Below are positions 1 through 8,398 of a stretch of DNA of 64,000 bases, in pieces. Location: NCBI RefSeq assembly GCF_016908275.1, contig NZ_JAFBDN010000005.1, forward strand, positions 41,001 to 105,000, read 5' to 3'. The position numbers were made by a program, and so were the translations under genes. The notes below the pieces were generated by a model that was not told the DNA's origin, ran no database searches, and saw only the letters and a program-made list of their open reading frames with translations. Within the stretch, counting starts at the first letter, position 1; the number at the start of each line of letters is the position of its first letter. The DNA is from Periweissella beninensis (lineage in GTDB: Bacteria; Bacillota; Bacilli; Lactobacillales; Lactobacillaceae).

Positions 1-1
1 T

Positions 2-589
2 TTTGGTATGGAACAAAAGACAACTAGTAAAACAATTAGCATTAAACCGATGGTTGCTAATAGCCAAATGCCATTGAAAATTGTCCTTTATCAGCCAGTT
101 GGCACGTCTGGTAAAGATAATGTTTACCTATACAAAACTACTAATAATAAGAAAACTAATACGCAAACTGATGGTAAAACTAGCAACAAGGTTTTGTTGA
201 CTACCACTAAAGAAGCGAGATTGACGGTAAAGACAACTAAATATGTCTATAAAAATAATTTAACTAAATGGTTATTTAAATTAGATAAGAAGCAACAAAT
301 TGTGCGCCGTGAGAATAAATTTATCTTACCAAAAACTAATTGGGTGCAATTAAGTGTTGCCCAAGCAAAGAAATTACAAGTGGCAGCTACTAAAGCACAA
401 ACTAAAACAGCACAAGCGCGCCAAAAACAAGCCGCAATGGCTTTTGTAAGTCAAAAACTAAAAGGTGCAATGACGAAAAAACCAGCGTTAATGACTGATA
501 AGCAAGCCCAACAGGCATTAACGCAAAAATATTTAGCTGAATATAAAATGATGGTGGCGCGACAATTAATTGAAAAGATTAAAAAATAG
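2..589 (+). CDS. Hypothetical basic protein, C-terminal part (5' end probably outside window)
   Basis: I do not recognise this family. The frame is open to the left edge and the first ATG (position 8) has no Shine-Dalgarno in the few bases visible, so the gene probably begins upstream of the window. At least 193 residues are visible. The first half is Thr/Asn/Lys-rich with beta-like alternation (VLLTTTKEARLTVKTTKYVY). The second half, from about residue 115, is Ala/Gln/Lys-rich and looks helical or coiled-coil. No membrane segment or catalytic motif is visible. It ends about 190 nt before the cold-shock gene, which has its own promoter, so the two need not be cotranscribed. Existence as a coding region is fairly sure; function is unknown. 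Confidence 0.55.
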   Translation, partial: FGMEQKTTSKTISIKPMVANSQMPLKIVLYQPVGTSGKDNVYLYKTTNNKKTNTQTDGKTSNKVLLTTTKEARLTVKTTKYVYKNNLTKWLFKLDKKQQIVRRENKFILPKTNWVQLSVAQAKKLQVAATKAQTKTAQARQKQAAMAFVSQKLKGAMTKKPALMTDKQAQQALTQKYLAEYKMMVARQLIEKIKK

Positions 590-618
590 CGTAAAAAAAA
601 TATCTAGTAAAGAAAACT

Positions 619-646
619 TTTAATTACAAATTAATCATGTTATAAT
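619..646 (+). promoter_or_regulatory. Extended -10 promoter of the cold-shock gene
   Basis: TATAAT at 641-646 is preceded by TG at 638-639 (extended -10); a weak -35 (TTTTAA, 619-624) lies 16 nt upstream. Transcription from about 653 would give a 5' leader of roughly 125 nt, the long untranslated leader typical of cspA-type mRNAs. Placement is by eye. Confidence 0.5.
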
Positions 647-778
647 TACTCGTGTAGTTTGGTTCGGTAAAAATTAGGTCTTGTTTCATCAGTTTTGAGA
701 AATATCTCCAGTTGCACCAATCAGTTACATAAACAATATGCTACTTTATTAGTAGTCAATAATAAGGAGATTCATCTA

Positions 779-979
779 ATGGAACAAGGTACAGTTAAAT
801 GGTTTAACGCAGACAAAGGTTTTGGCTTCATCACTCGCGAAAATGGTGACGATGTATTCGTACACTTCTCAGCTATCCAAGGTGACGGTTTCAAGACTCT
901 TGAAGAAGGTCAAGCCGTAACTTTCGACGTTGAAAGTTCAGATCGTGGCCCACAAGCTGCTAACGTTAACAAAGCTTAA
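779..979 (+). CDS. csp: Cold-shock protein (CspA family)
   Basis: A 66-residue single cold-shock domain, the usual size for the family. It binds single-stranded RNA or DNA and acts as an RNA chaperone. The RNP1 motif (KGFGFITRE, residues 13-21) and RNP2 motif (DVFVHFSAI, residues 25-33) are both intact, and the N-terminus is the family's usual [14 protein letters not shown]. The frame is open further upstream to 695, but ATG 779 has an AAGGAG at 764-769 and matches the family start, so I chose it. The gene is monocistronic: long leader before it, strong terminator just after it. Confidence 0.95.
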   Translation: MEQGTVKWFNADKGFGFITRENGDDVFVHFSAIQGDGFKTLEEGQAVTFDVESSDRGPQAANVNKA

Positions 980-1005
980 TTTTAAATTACTTATTTAAAA
1001 TTTGG

Positions 1006-1039
1006 AAAAAGACTAGGATCATAGATCCTGGTCTTTTTT
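1006..1039 (+). terminator. Intrinsic terminator after csp
   Basis: Stem AAAAAGACTAGGATC / GATCCTGGTCTTTTT around an ATA loop, ending in a run of six T. Confidence 0.85.
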
Positions 1040-1282
1040 GTGCGGTCAAAACTTTTGTGGTGCGCTATTGTAATGACCAAAGGTGGTAATTATGTGTGAC
1101 CAGTTGAACTGAAATCTGTTCCAAAATAAGTTTAAAACTAAAAGTAAGATGGTCTGATTTTAGTTTAGAAAATGATAAAATATTTCCCAATATTCTTGAA
1201 CAAATGTTTGAGCAAACAACGTTTTTAAGGTATTATTAATTTATGTGAAGTTACCAAGATATTCACAATTTGGAGGGATCTG
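1040..1282 (+). other. Intergenic leader of rsmG
   Basis: I see no gene in this stretch. It holds a possible -10 (TAAAAT near 1176) without a convincing -35, a short palindrome TGTTTGAGCAAACA at 1205-1218, an inverted pair TGTGAA/TTCACA at about 1243-1266, and the rsmG Shine-Dalgarno (GGAGGG, 1272-1277). None of the palindromes matches an operator I can name. Confidence 0.3.
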
Positions 1283-2008
1283 ATGAACGAAGAACAATTT
1301 GTGGCAGCATTAGCAGCACAAGACATTACGTTGTCAACAAAGCAATTACAGCAATTTGCTGATTATTATGATTTGTTAATTGAAACTAATGAAAAATTCA
1401 ATTTAACAGCAATTACTGAAAAATCAGATGTATATTTAAAGCACTTTTATGATTCAATTAGTGCCGCTTTTTATTTTGAAGATTTTAAAACAAAGGAATT
1501 ACAAATTTTAGATGTCGGTGCTGGTGCCGGCTTTCCATCAATTCCATTAAAAATCGTGTTTCCGCAGTTACAAGTGACCATCGTTGACTCCTTGCAAAAA
1601 AGAATTAATTTTCTAGGAGCGTTAGCTAACAAATTAGGACTAACGAATGTCGCGTTTGTTCATGATCGCGCGGAATCATATGGGGCTAAAAAAGCCCCCC
1701 ACCGGGCAAGTTATGATGTTGTCTTGGCACGTGCGGTCGCTAGAATGACTATTTTGAGTGAATTGACATTACCGTTATTGAAACTAAATGGTAAGTTAGT
1801 GGCAATGAAAGGTTCTAGTGCTCAAGTTGAGCTAGCAAATGCCCAAACGGCATTGAAAATTTTAGGCGGACAAGTGATTGCCACCCACGCGTTTAAGTTG
1901 CCAAATGGTGATCCACGTGAAATTGATATTGTGGAAAAGATTAAGGTAACGCCTGCTAAGTATCCCCGTAAACCAGGGACACCTAATAAAGAACCATTAG
2001 GAGAATAG
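1283..2008 (+). CDS. rsmG: 16S rRNA (guanine527-N7)-methyltransferase RsmG (GidB)
   Basis: A 241-residue SAM-dependent methyltransferase that makes m7G527 in 16S rRNA; loss in other bacteria gives low-level streptomycin resistance. The SAM-binding glycine motif is clear ([16 protein letters not shown], about residues 76-91), preceded by the conserved NLTAI segment and followed by the VLARAVA motif near residue 145. Length is normal. It sits immediately before the noc-like, parA and parB genes, the order seen near the replication origin of many Firmicutes. GGAGGG 6 nt before ATG 1283 fixes the start. Confidence 0.95.
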   Translation: MNEEQFVAALAAQDITLSTKQLQQFADYYDLLIETNEKFNLTAITEKSDVYLKHFYDSISAAFYFEDFKTKELQILDVGAGAGFPSIPLKIVFPQLQVTIVDSLQKRINFLGALANKLGLTNVAFVHDRAESYGAKKAPHRASYDVVLARAVARMTILSELTLPLLKLNGKLVAMKGSSAQVELANAQTALKILGGQVIATHAFKLPNGDPREIDIVEKIKVTPAKYPRKPGTPNKEPLGE

Positions 2009-2039
2009 TTAAGATGATGCTAAAGGGGGTTGATTAGCT

Positions 2040-2591
2040 GTGACGGATGAGATACACAAAAAAGTGCAGCTATCGCCAATACAAGTTGATAGATTGGTGC
2101 AAGAGTTACGTACCAAAACAACACAGCATCAGCTATCAATTTTGGCAGAAGCGAAGTGTTACGCTGAAATCATGCGGTTGAGTGATTATACCCAAGTCGC
2201 ATTAGCACATGAATTAGGTAAATCACAAGCAACAATTGCAAATAAAGTACGGTTGTTAAAATTAGGGCAACCCGCAAAAACTGCACTCGAAGAGGGTTTG
2301 ATTACGGAGCGACATGCGCGCGCCTTATTAAAATTAGATAAGCGCACACAAGCAAATGTGGTCAAAAAAATAATTCAACAAAATTTAACTGTTAAGGTTA
2401 CGGAAATGTTGGTTAAAAAATTATGCTATAACCAATTAGATTTGCCAGCTCAACAGGCAGTTGTCCAGGATTATTTAACAGTAGGAATTGAAAAATTCAA
2501 GAAACAGGGGATTTATCTTGATTATCATGCTAGTAAAAATCAAATCACATTAAAATTTATATCGAGAGAAGAAGCAGAAAGGAAAACGTAA
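2040..2591 (+). CDS. noc: Noc/ParB-family DNA-binding protein lacking the CTPase domain
   Basis: 183 residues starting at GTG 2040, with an unusual AAAGGGGG Shine-Dalgarno at 2022-2029. The recognisable part is the ParB/Noc helix-turn-helix: LAHELGKSQATIANKVRLLK (about residues 58-77), then LEEGLITERHARALLKL. The KSQxTIANK form is the Noc signature; the paralogous ParB in this window has KSRPFIANY. What is missing is striking: no N-terminal amphipathic membrane helix and no GERRxRA CTP-binding box, both present in Bacillus Noc (about 283 aa). The first 40 residues match nothing I know. It ends directly against parA, so all three genes form one operon. It may be a nucleoid-occlusion or segregation factor working without the CTP clamp, or a decaying paralogue. 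Confidence 0.7.
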   Translation: MTDEIHKKVQLSPIQVDRLVQELRTKTTQHQLSILAEAKCYAEIMRLSDYTQVALAHELGKSQATIANKVRLLKLGQPAKTALEEGLITERHARALLKLDKRTQANVVKKIIQQNLTVKVTEMLVKKLCYNQLDLPAQQAVVQDYLTVGIEKFKKQGIYLDYHASKNQITLKFISREEAERKT

Positions 2592-3362
2592 ATGGCACAT
2601 GTTATTGCAGTTGCAAATCAGAAAGGTGGGGTTGGTAAAACAACTACCAGTGTAAATCTTGGAGCAGCCCTAGCAACCGCGGGAAAACGCGTTTTATTAG
2701 TTGATATCGATGCCCAAGGTAATGCTACTAGTGGGACAGGGATTCAAAAATCAGCAATTGAAAAAGATATTTATGATGTCTTAGTAAACGAGGTTCCTTT
2801 AGCGGAAACAATCTTAGCGTCAACCCATGAAGGTATGGATGTTGTACCCGCAACAATTCAATTATCAGGAGCTGAAATTGAATTAGCCCCACAAATGGCA
2901 CGTGAAATGCGCCTAAAAGATGCTTTAGATACAGTGCGTGATCAATATGACTATATTATTGTTGATAATCCGCCTTCGTTGGGAGTTATCACGATTAACG
3001 CCTTTACGGCAGCGGATTCAATTTTAATTCCAGTGCAAAGTGAATATTATGCGTTAGAAGGATTAGGGCAGTTATTAAATACTGTTAAGCTAGTTCAAAG
3101 ACATTTCAATACAGATTTAAAAATTGAAGGTGTTTTATTAACGATGTTTGATGCGCGAACTAACTTAGGACAAGAAGTAAATTCAGAAGTTCGGACATAT
3201 TTTGGGGATCAAGTATATAAAACAATTATTCCCCGAAATGTCCGATTAAGTGAAGCACCTGCCCACGGATTAGCAATTACTGATTATGATCCAAGTTCAC
3301 GTGGAGCAGAAGTGTATACTGCTTTGGCAAAGGAGGTCTTAGCGGCCCATGGCGACTACTAG
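2592..3362 (+). CDS. parA: ParA/Soj-type chromosome-partitioning ATPase
   Basis: 256 residues. It has the deviant Walker A motif KGGVGKTTTSVNLG (about residues 10-23), the LLVDIDAQGNATSG switch segment and the YIIVDNPPSLG Walker B region (about residues 119-129), all typical of Soj. These ATPases form ATP-dependent dimers on DNA and work with ParB in origin segregation and in control of DnaA. The C-terminus overlaps the parB start by 14 nt, indicating translational coupling. The Shine-Dalgarno lies inside the end of the preceding gene (GAAAGGAAA). Confidence 0.95.
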   Translation: MAHVIAVANQKGGVGKTTTSVNLGAALATAGKRVLLVDIDAQGNATSGTGIQKSAIEKDIYDVLVNEVPLAETILASTHEGMDVVPATIQLSGAEIELAPQMAREMRLKDALDTVRDQYDYIIVDNPPSLGVITINAFTAADSILIPVQSEYYALEGLGQLLNTVKLVQRHFNTDLKIEGVLLTMFDARTNLGQEVNSEVRTYFGDQVYKTIIPRNVRLSEAPAHGLAITDYDPSSRGAEVYTALAKEVLAAHGDY

Positions 3363-4272
3363 AAAGAAAAGTATTTTAGGTGAAGGTAAAGGATTAGGCG
3401 CATTATTGAGCAGTAATAATATTGACATTGATATTGAAGATTTAAATACTGAAAAAATCCACAAGATTAATATTACTGATATTGTTGCTAATCCATTTCA
3501 ACCAAGGATTACATTTGATCCAACCGCATTAGAAGAACTTGCAGAATCGATTAAAAATGAAGGGGTTTTTCAACCGATTATTGTCCGGCAACCAAACAGA
3601 ACTGAAAAAAAGTATGAAATTATTGCTGGTGAGAGACGGTTTAGAGCGTCTAAGTTAGCCGAACAAAAAAATATTCCGGCGATTGTTCGCGATCTATCAG
3701 ATAATCAGATGATGGAATTGGCAGTTGTTGAAAATTTACAACGTGAAAATTTATCCCCTTTAGAAGAGGCACAAGCATATCAAACGTTAATGGAACGTTT
3801 GAATTTAACCCAAGCACAAGTCGCTAAACGGCTCGGTAAGTCACGCCCATTTATTGCTAATTACTTACGGCTTTTAACCTTACCAGCTACGGTTAAGGAT
3901 ATGGTCCAAAAAAATGAATTATCAATGGGGCAAGCACGGACACTACTTGGCTTAAATGACAAGCAAAAAATTACACCATTAGCTAAAAAAGTGCTTGATC
4001 AAGGGCTCACAGTTCGCCAATTAGAAGCATTGGTTAATGAATATAATGGTATGACTGAACCATCAGCTAAAGTAGCAACTAAAGATGTGCAAAAACCAAA
4101 TAAAAAGCCCAGTCTGTTTATTAAAGCAGCTGAAAATCAATTAGAAGAGAAGTTTGGCACAAAAGTAGCCTTAAAGGGGAATTCCAAAGGACAAGGTAAG
4201 ATTGAAATCAATTATTTATCAGATAATGACTTGAATCGAATTTTGGAAATGTTAAACATTACTTTAGATTAG
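3349..4272 (+). CDS. parB: ParB/Spo0J-type chromosome-partitioning protein
   Basis: 307 residues with the full ParB layout: an N-terminal ParA-stimulating stretch (KKSILGEGKGLGALL), the CTP-binding and hydrolysis domain with GERRFRA at residues 94-100 and ENLQREN, a helix-turn-helix (VAKRLGKSRPFIANYLRLL, about residues 157-175), and a C-terminal dimerisation domain. Such proteins bind parS, load CTP-dependent clamps and recruit ParA and SMC. The AAGGAGG Shine-Dalgarno lies inside parA. I could not find a good parS copy in the window. It is the full-length counterpart of the shortened Noc-like protein two genes upstream. Confidence 0.95.
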   Translation: MATTRKKSILGEGKGLGALLSSNNIDIDIEDLNTEKIHKINITDIVANPFQPRITFDPTALEELAESIKNEGVFQPIIVRQPNRTEKKYEIIAGERRFRASKLAEQKNIPAIVRDLSDNQMMELAVVENLQRENLSPLEEAQAYQTLMERLNLTQAQVAKRLGKSRPFIANYLRLLTLPATVKDMVQKNELSMGQARTLLGLNDKQKITPLAKKVLDQGLTVRQLEALVNEYNGMTEPSAKVATKDVQKPNKKPSLFIKAAENQLEEKFGTKVALKGNSKGQGKIEINYLSDNDLNRILEMLNITLD

Positions 4273-4284
4273 GTGGTAAGTGAG

Positions 4285-4482
4285 ATGGACTATCAAATTT
4301 CTGATATAGTAGAAATGAAAAAAGCACATGCATGTGGGACTAATGCATGGAAAATTTTAAGAATTGGTGCTGATATCAAATTAAAATGTGAGGGTTGTGG
4401 GCATATGATTATGCTTACTCGCTTGAATTTTAATCATCGTATAAAAAGAGTTATTTCATCAGCAGCCGAACCAACAAAATAA
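4285..4482 (+). CDS. DUF951 small zinc-ribbon-like protein (YyzM type)
   Basis: About 65 residues. It shows the family pattern DIVEMKKAHACGTNAWKI followed by a Cys-x-x-Cys pair (KCEGCGH) and LTRLNFNHRIKRV. The Cys in ACGTN plus the CEGC pair suggest a metal site. It follows parB directly, as it does in many Firmicutes, and precedes ychF. Its function is not established. The frame can be opened at GTG 4273, but AGGTGG at 4271-4276 would then overlap the start codon; it sits 8 nt before ATG 4285, so I chose the ATG. Confidence 0.85.
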   Translation: MDYQISDIVEMKKAHACGTNAWKILRIGADIKLKCEGCGHMIMLTRLNFNHRIKRVISSAAEPTK

Positions 4483-4507
4483 TTAATAAATAAAGGAATA
4501 AAAAATA

Positions 4508-5611
4508 ATGGCATTAACAGCAGGAATTGTTGGGTTACCAAATGTAGGTAAATCAACTTTATTTAACGCAATTACTAAAGCAGGGGCCGAGATGGCTAAT
4601 TATCCATTTGCAACGATTGAGCCGAATGTGGGGATGGTGGAAGTACCAGATGATCGGTTAGCCCGCATTCAAGCAATTGAACCAGCGGATAAAATTATTC
4701 CAACAACTTTTGAGTTTACTGATATTGCCGGAATTGTGAAGGGTGCGTCAAAAGGTGAAGGTTTAGGAAATAAATTTTTAGAAAATATCCGGCAAGTAAA
4801 TGCCATTGTGCATGTGGTGCGGGCCTTTGATGATGATGAAATTACCCATGTTAATGGTGTGGTTGATCCAATTAGTGACATTGATACGATTAATACAGAG
4901 TTGATCTTAGCTGATTTAGAGGCTGTTGATAAGCGCTATGCTAAAACGGAAAAATTAGCAAAAACAGCGACAAATAAGGAAGCACAGGCAGAATTTGCGG
5001 TGCTGACAAAGATTAAACCAGTTTTGGAAGCTGGCAAGGCTGTCCGGTCAATTGAATTTAATGAAGAAGAACAAAAGGTTGTTAAAGGCTTATTTTTATT
5101 AACTGCAAAACCAGTATTGTATGTGGCTAATGTAGCTGAAGATGATATGGGTGACCCAACACAATCACCATATTTCCAAAAAATAAAAGAATTTGCAATG
5201 ACTGAACATGCCGATGTAATTGGTTTATCAGCACGGGCAGAAGAAGAAATTGCAGAGTTAGCAGATGAAGATAAAGCAGAATTTTTAACGATGGCTGGAG
5301 TAAGTGAACCTGGTTTGAATAAATTAATTCGAGCTGCTTATCATTTACTAGAACTACGGACATTTTTTACTGCTGGTGGTAAAGAAACGCGTGCTTGGAC
5401 GTTTAAAGCAGGAATGAAAGCACCACAAGTGGCCGGCGTGATTCATTCTGATTTTGAACGAGGTTTTATCCGTGCAGAAACGATTGCATTTACTGACTTA
5501 GATCAATATGGTTCAGTTAAGGCCGTTAAAGAAGCAGGTAAGCGCCGTTCAGAAGGTAAGGAATATATTGTTCAAGATGGCGATATCATTGAGTTCTTGT
5601 TTAATGTATAA
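4508..5611 (+). CDS. ychF: Redox-regulated ribosome-binding ATPase YchF
   Basis: 367 residues, the standard length of this universally conserved Obg-related P-loop protein, which prefers ATP and associates with the ribosome. The P-loop GLPNVGKST (residues 9-17) and the switch DIAGIVKGASKGEGLG (about 71-86) are intact. An alpha-helical insert follows, and the C-terminal TGS domain (from about residue 283, TFFTAGGKETRAWTF to the end) is complete. It is probably cotranscribed with DUF951 upstream and the DUF1129 gene 21 nt downstream. AAAGGAAT before ATG 4508 supports the start. Confidence 0.96.
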   Translation: MALTAGIVGLPNVGKSTLFNAITKAGAEMANYPFATIEPNVGMVEVPDDRLARIQAIEPADKIIPTTFEFTDIAGIVKGASKGEGLGNKFLENIRQVNAIVHVVRAFDDDEITHVNGVVDPISDIDTINTELILADLEAVDKRYAKTEKLAKTATNKEAQAEFAVLTKIKPVLEAGKAVRSIEFNEEEQKVVKGLFLLTAKPVLYVANVAEDDMGDPTQSPYFQKIKEFAMTEHADVIGLSARAEEEIAELADEDKAEFLTMAGVSEPGLNKLIRAAYHLLELRTFFTAGGKETRAWTFKAGMKAPQVAGVIHSDFERGFIRAETIAFTDLDQYGSVKAVKEAGKRRSEGKEYIVQDGDIIEFLFNV

Positions 5612-5632
5612 ATTTAAGTGGAATAGGATATT

Positions 5633-6373
5633 ATGATGGGTGAAGAAAAGAAGATTAATGAAGATGTAATTCAACCGCACCATGGTGCAGTTAGTCATAA
5701 TGCAACATTTGCGGATGACGGTTTAACTAGTAAGAACCAAGACTTTATGTTCCAATTAAATAAGCATTTAGGTGATCAATTAGCAGCGGCTGATAAGCAA
5801 GCAGCTTTGACAGCGGTGATTACTGAACTAAAAGCTGGTCAACTTAAAGGGCAAACAGCTAAGCAATTGTTTGGAACACCTAGTGCTAAAGCACAAGCAA
5901 TTTTAAATCCACAAAAAAAAGTGAACAATAGTACCGTTAGGGCTGGCTATTGGGCCAATGTTATCGATACAGCATTAATGTTTTTGGCAATGTTTAGTGC
6001 AGTATTTGGCTTTTTCTTATTAACATCCAATGGTAAAATACAAACGCAAGGCACACCATATGGGCTATTAAGCTTGTTACTAACAGCCTTCACGGGAGGT
6101 TTAATTTTTGCTTACATTCAGCAATTGTTAGTACCTGTAAACCCTAAGGATAAAAAGCCACTGTGGTTTAGATTAGTGTTCACACTTGGGGCGATTGCAC
6201 TATGGATGGTAGTATACATCGGTGTAACTGCAATTCCAAGTGCTATTAATCCAATATTGCCGGGTTATGTTTATCTAGCATTAGCAGTATTAGCTTTCGT
6301 TGGATTTGTTTTTGAAAGACGAATTACCGGTATTACCGGTGGTGTCTTTGATAGTTCTAAACGAAATAATTAA
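5633..6373 (+). CDS. DUF1129 family integral membrane protein
   Basis: 246 residues. A soluble N-terminal half (about residues 1-100) includes the family's KAGQLKGQTAKQLFGTP helix. Four hydrophobic segments follow: about residues 108-132, 142-163, 180-204 and 208-228. It resembles the DUF1129 proteins found after ychF in lactobacilli; their function is unknown. ATG 5636 fits the AGGA at 5625-5628 as well as ATG 5633 does, so the start is uncertain by one codon. It sits 27 nt upstream of a response regulator gene. Confidence 0.8.
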   Translation: MMGEEKKINEDVIQPHHGAVSHNATFADDGLTSKNQDFMFQLNKHLGDQLAAADKQAALTAVITELKAGQLKGQTAKQLFGTPSAKAQAILNPQKKVNNSTVRAGYWANVIDTALMFLAMFSAVFGFFLLTSNGKIQTQGTPYGLLSLLLTAFTGGLIFAYIQQLLVPVNPKDKKPLWFRLVFTLGAIALWMVVYIGVTAIPSAINPILPGYVYLALAVLAFVGFVFERRITGITGGVFDSSKRNN

Positions 6374-6400
6374 AATTAAAATTAACTCGAGGTAAAAATA

Positions 6401-7093
6401 ATGACCAAAATTCTTGTTGCTGATGATGATCGTGAAATTGCAGAATTACTTGAAATTTATATTAAAAATGAAGGCTATGAACCTGTTTTGGTAGCTGATG
6501 GTCGCGAAGCCGTATCAAAAATTCATACTAATCCTGATATTGCATTAATGATTTTGGATATTATGATGCCTGAGTTAAATGGCTTAGAAGTTGTTAAAGA
6601 AATTCGTAAAGACTCTAAAATTCCAGTCTTGATGTTATCTGCGAAATCAACTGATATGGATAAAATTCAAGGTTTGATAACCGGCGCTGACGATTATGTC
6701 ACCAAACCATTTAACCCACTTGAAGTTATGGCACGGGTTAAGTCATTGTTAAGACGTGCGGAAAATGCGGTTCAAAATGATAAGCCAGATATTCTAAATA
6801 TTAGGTCATTGGTGATTAATCGTGATTCACATGAGGTGAAAACTGTTCAGGGTGAACCAATCACACTAACTGCCTTGGAATTTGGCATTTTATATTTATT
6901 AGCTAGTCATCCCAACCGGGTATTTTCGGCTGATGATATTTTTGAACGGGTATGGCAACAAGAATCAGTAGTCTCAGCGAAAACTGTGATGGTTCACGTA
7001 TCGCATTTACGTGATAAAATCGAAGAAGCAACCAACGGTGAACAAGTTATTCAAACTGTTTGGGGTGTCGGTTATAAAATTGAACAAGTATAA
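6401..7093 (+). CDS. OmpR/VanR-type response regulator
   Basis: 230 residues: a receiver domain (acidic pocket ADDD at 7-10, phospho-acceptor Asp53 in ILDIMMP, Lys in VTKPF) followed by a winged-helix DNA-binding domain ending in QTVWGVGYKIE. The sequence is closest in style to VanR-like regulators. It is followed, after a terminator-like hairpin, by a VanS-like kinase and an S11 D,D-carboxypeptidase, so a role in cell-wall control is the natural inference. Its DNA target cannot be read directly. AGGT about 10 nt before ATG 6401 is a modest Shine-Dalgarno. Confidence 0.9.
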   Translation: MTKILVADDDREIAELLEIYIKNEGYEPVLVADGREAVSKIHTNPDIALMILDIMMPELNGLEVVKEIRKDSKIPVLMLSAKSTDMDKIQGLITGADDYVTKPFNPLEVMARVKSLLRRAENAVQNDKPDILNIRSLVINRDSHEVKTVQGEPITLTALEFGILYLLASHPNRVFSADDIFERVWQQESVVSAKTVMVHVSHLRDKIEEATNGEQVIQTVWGVGYKIEQV

Positions 7094-7157
7094 AGGCGGA
7101 TATTAGCTAAAATCAGTTCAGTAGTTAGGTTAAAGTACTAATTAGGCTAATAAGGAT

Positions 7158-7202
7158 AAAGGGGCTAGGTCACATTTACTTATGACCCAAGTCCCTTTTA
7201 TT
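7158..7202 (+). terminator. Terminator-like hairpin between regulator and kinase genes
   Basis: AAAGGGGCTAGGTC pairs, with two or three mismatches, with GACCCAAGTCCCTTTT, followed by ATTAAT. It would partly separate expression of the response regulator from the kinase and carboxypeptidase. Confidence 0.55.
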
Positions 7203-7237
7203 AATGTAATGACAAAGTATTATCTGAAAGGAGTGCT

Positions 7238-8398
7238 ATGAGACTAACTGGTAAAGAATACTGGCTACTATTTTGGGAAGCAATTGTGACAATAGGGGCG
7301 TTGTTGATGATTGACTGGGCCGTTTTAACAATGTTAGCCCATTTCATATATAGTAATCCGGGGGTTGAAAATGGGATTTTTGAAATTAAAAGAAGTATTA
7401 ATATTGGGCCTCAAAGAATCAAAATATGGAGTTATCAGTGGATTGCGATTTTCTTAGCACTGATATGTGATATCTTAGTATTAACATGGCGCTTAATTCG
7501 GAGATATCATTTATATCAGATGGGCCATATCATTCAAGAATTACATTATATTGCGGAAGGTAATTTTAAACATCGAATTCCTTATAAATTAGGTAAACGC
7601 CTCCAACCGATTATTGATAGTGTTAATGCACTGGTCGATGCCCAAATTAAAGCGCGGGAAGATGAACGTGCGGTTGAACGATCAAAAGACGAAATGATTA
7701 CAAATGTATCACATGATTTAAGAACACCGTTAACATCAATTATTGGTTATTTGGGATTAATTGAAAGTAGTCAGGGTCATTTACCACCAGCTGATGTAAA
7801 AAAATACAGCCATACTGCGTATACTAAAGCGATTCAAATGAAATCATTAGTGGATGATTTATTTGAATTTGCACAAGTACAACAGTTAGATATGCGAATG
7901 AAAATCAAAAAAATCAGTTTAACTGATATGTTGGATCAACTAGCAGCAAGTTTTGAACTTGAAGCGCAAAATAAGCACATTAAAATTGAAACGATGGTAC
8001 CTACAAACGAAATTTTTATTGAAGGTGATCCTGATAAATTAGCCCGCCTATTTATGAACTTAATTCAAAATGGTTTGAAATATGGGGAAAAGGCGACATA
8101 TATTAGATTGATCGCAACGATTGAAAATAAATATGTGCATATTATTGTCGCTAATGATGGGATTGCAATTCCGCAAGAAGCGGTTAAACACTTATTTGAT
8201 CGTTTTTATCGAGTCGAGAGTTCACGGTCACCAAAAACAGGCGGAACTGGTTTAGGTCTAGCAATCTCACAGGGAGTTGTGGAGGCCCATGGTGGTGAAA
8301 TTTTAGCTAGATCAAACTCACAGATAACTGAATTTGAAGTTATTTTGCCGATTGAACAAAAAGGTAATAAGGAGACCGAAGATGCAAGTAAAAAATAA
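7238..8398 (+). CDS. Sensor histidine kinase, VanS-like
   Basis: 386 residues. Transmembrane segments at about 9-36 and 66-87 bracket a short extracellular loop of some 30 residues. A HAMP linker follows, then a dimerisation domain with the phospho-accepting His159 (NVSHDLRTPLTS) and a complete HATPase domain (N box NLIQNGLKY, G box VANDGIAIP, F box DRFYRVE, G2 box GGTGLGLAI). The short sensor loop suggests it senses within the membrane or through a partner. AAAGGAG 6 nt before ATG 7238 fixes the start. The next gene starts 17 nt before this one ends, so they are translationally coupled. Confidence 0.92.
   Translation: MRLTGKEYWLLFWEAIVTIGALLMIDWAVLTMLAHFIYSNPGVENGIFEIKRSINIGPQRIKIWSYQWIAIFLALICDILVLTWRLIRRYHLYQMGHIIQELHYIAEGNFKHRIPYKLGKRLQPIIDSVNALVDAQIKAREDERAVERSKDEMITNVSHDLRTPLTSIIGYLGLIESSQGHLPPADVKKYSHTAYTKAIQMKSLVDDLFEFAQVQQLDMRMKIKKISLTDMLDQLAASFELEAQNKHIKIETMVPTNEIFIEGDPDKLARLFMNLIQNGLKYGEKATYIRLIATIENKYVHIIVANDGIAIPQEAVKHLFDRFYRVESSRSPKTGGTGLGLAISQGVVEAHGGEILARSNSQITEFEVILPIEQKGNKETEDASKK

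Noticed and set aside
1909..1924. parS-like sequence TGATCCACGTGAAATT in rsmG, next to the par genes
   Set aside because: Only 12 of 16 bases fit the parS consensus, and the bases are dictated by codons for GDPREI. Firmicute parS sites are usually near-perfect.
3293..3308. Second parS-like CACGTG in parA
   Set aside because: About 11 of 16 matches, in the conserved SSRGAE codons of Soj proteins; not convincing.
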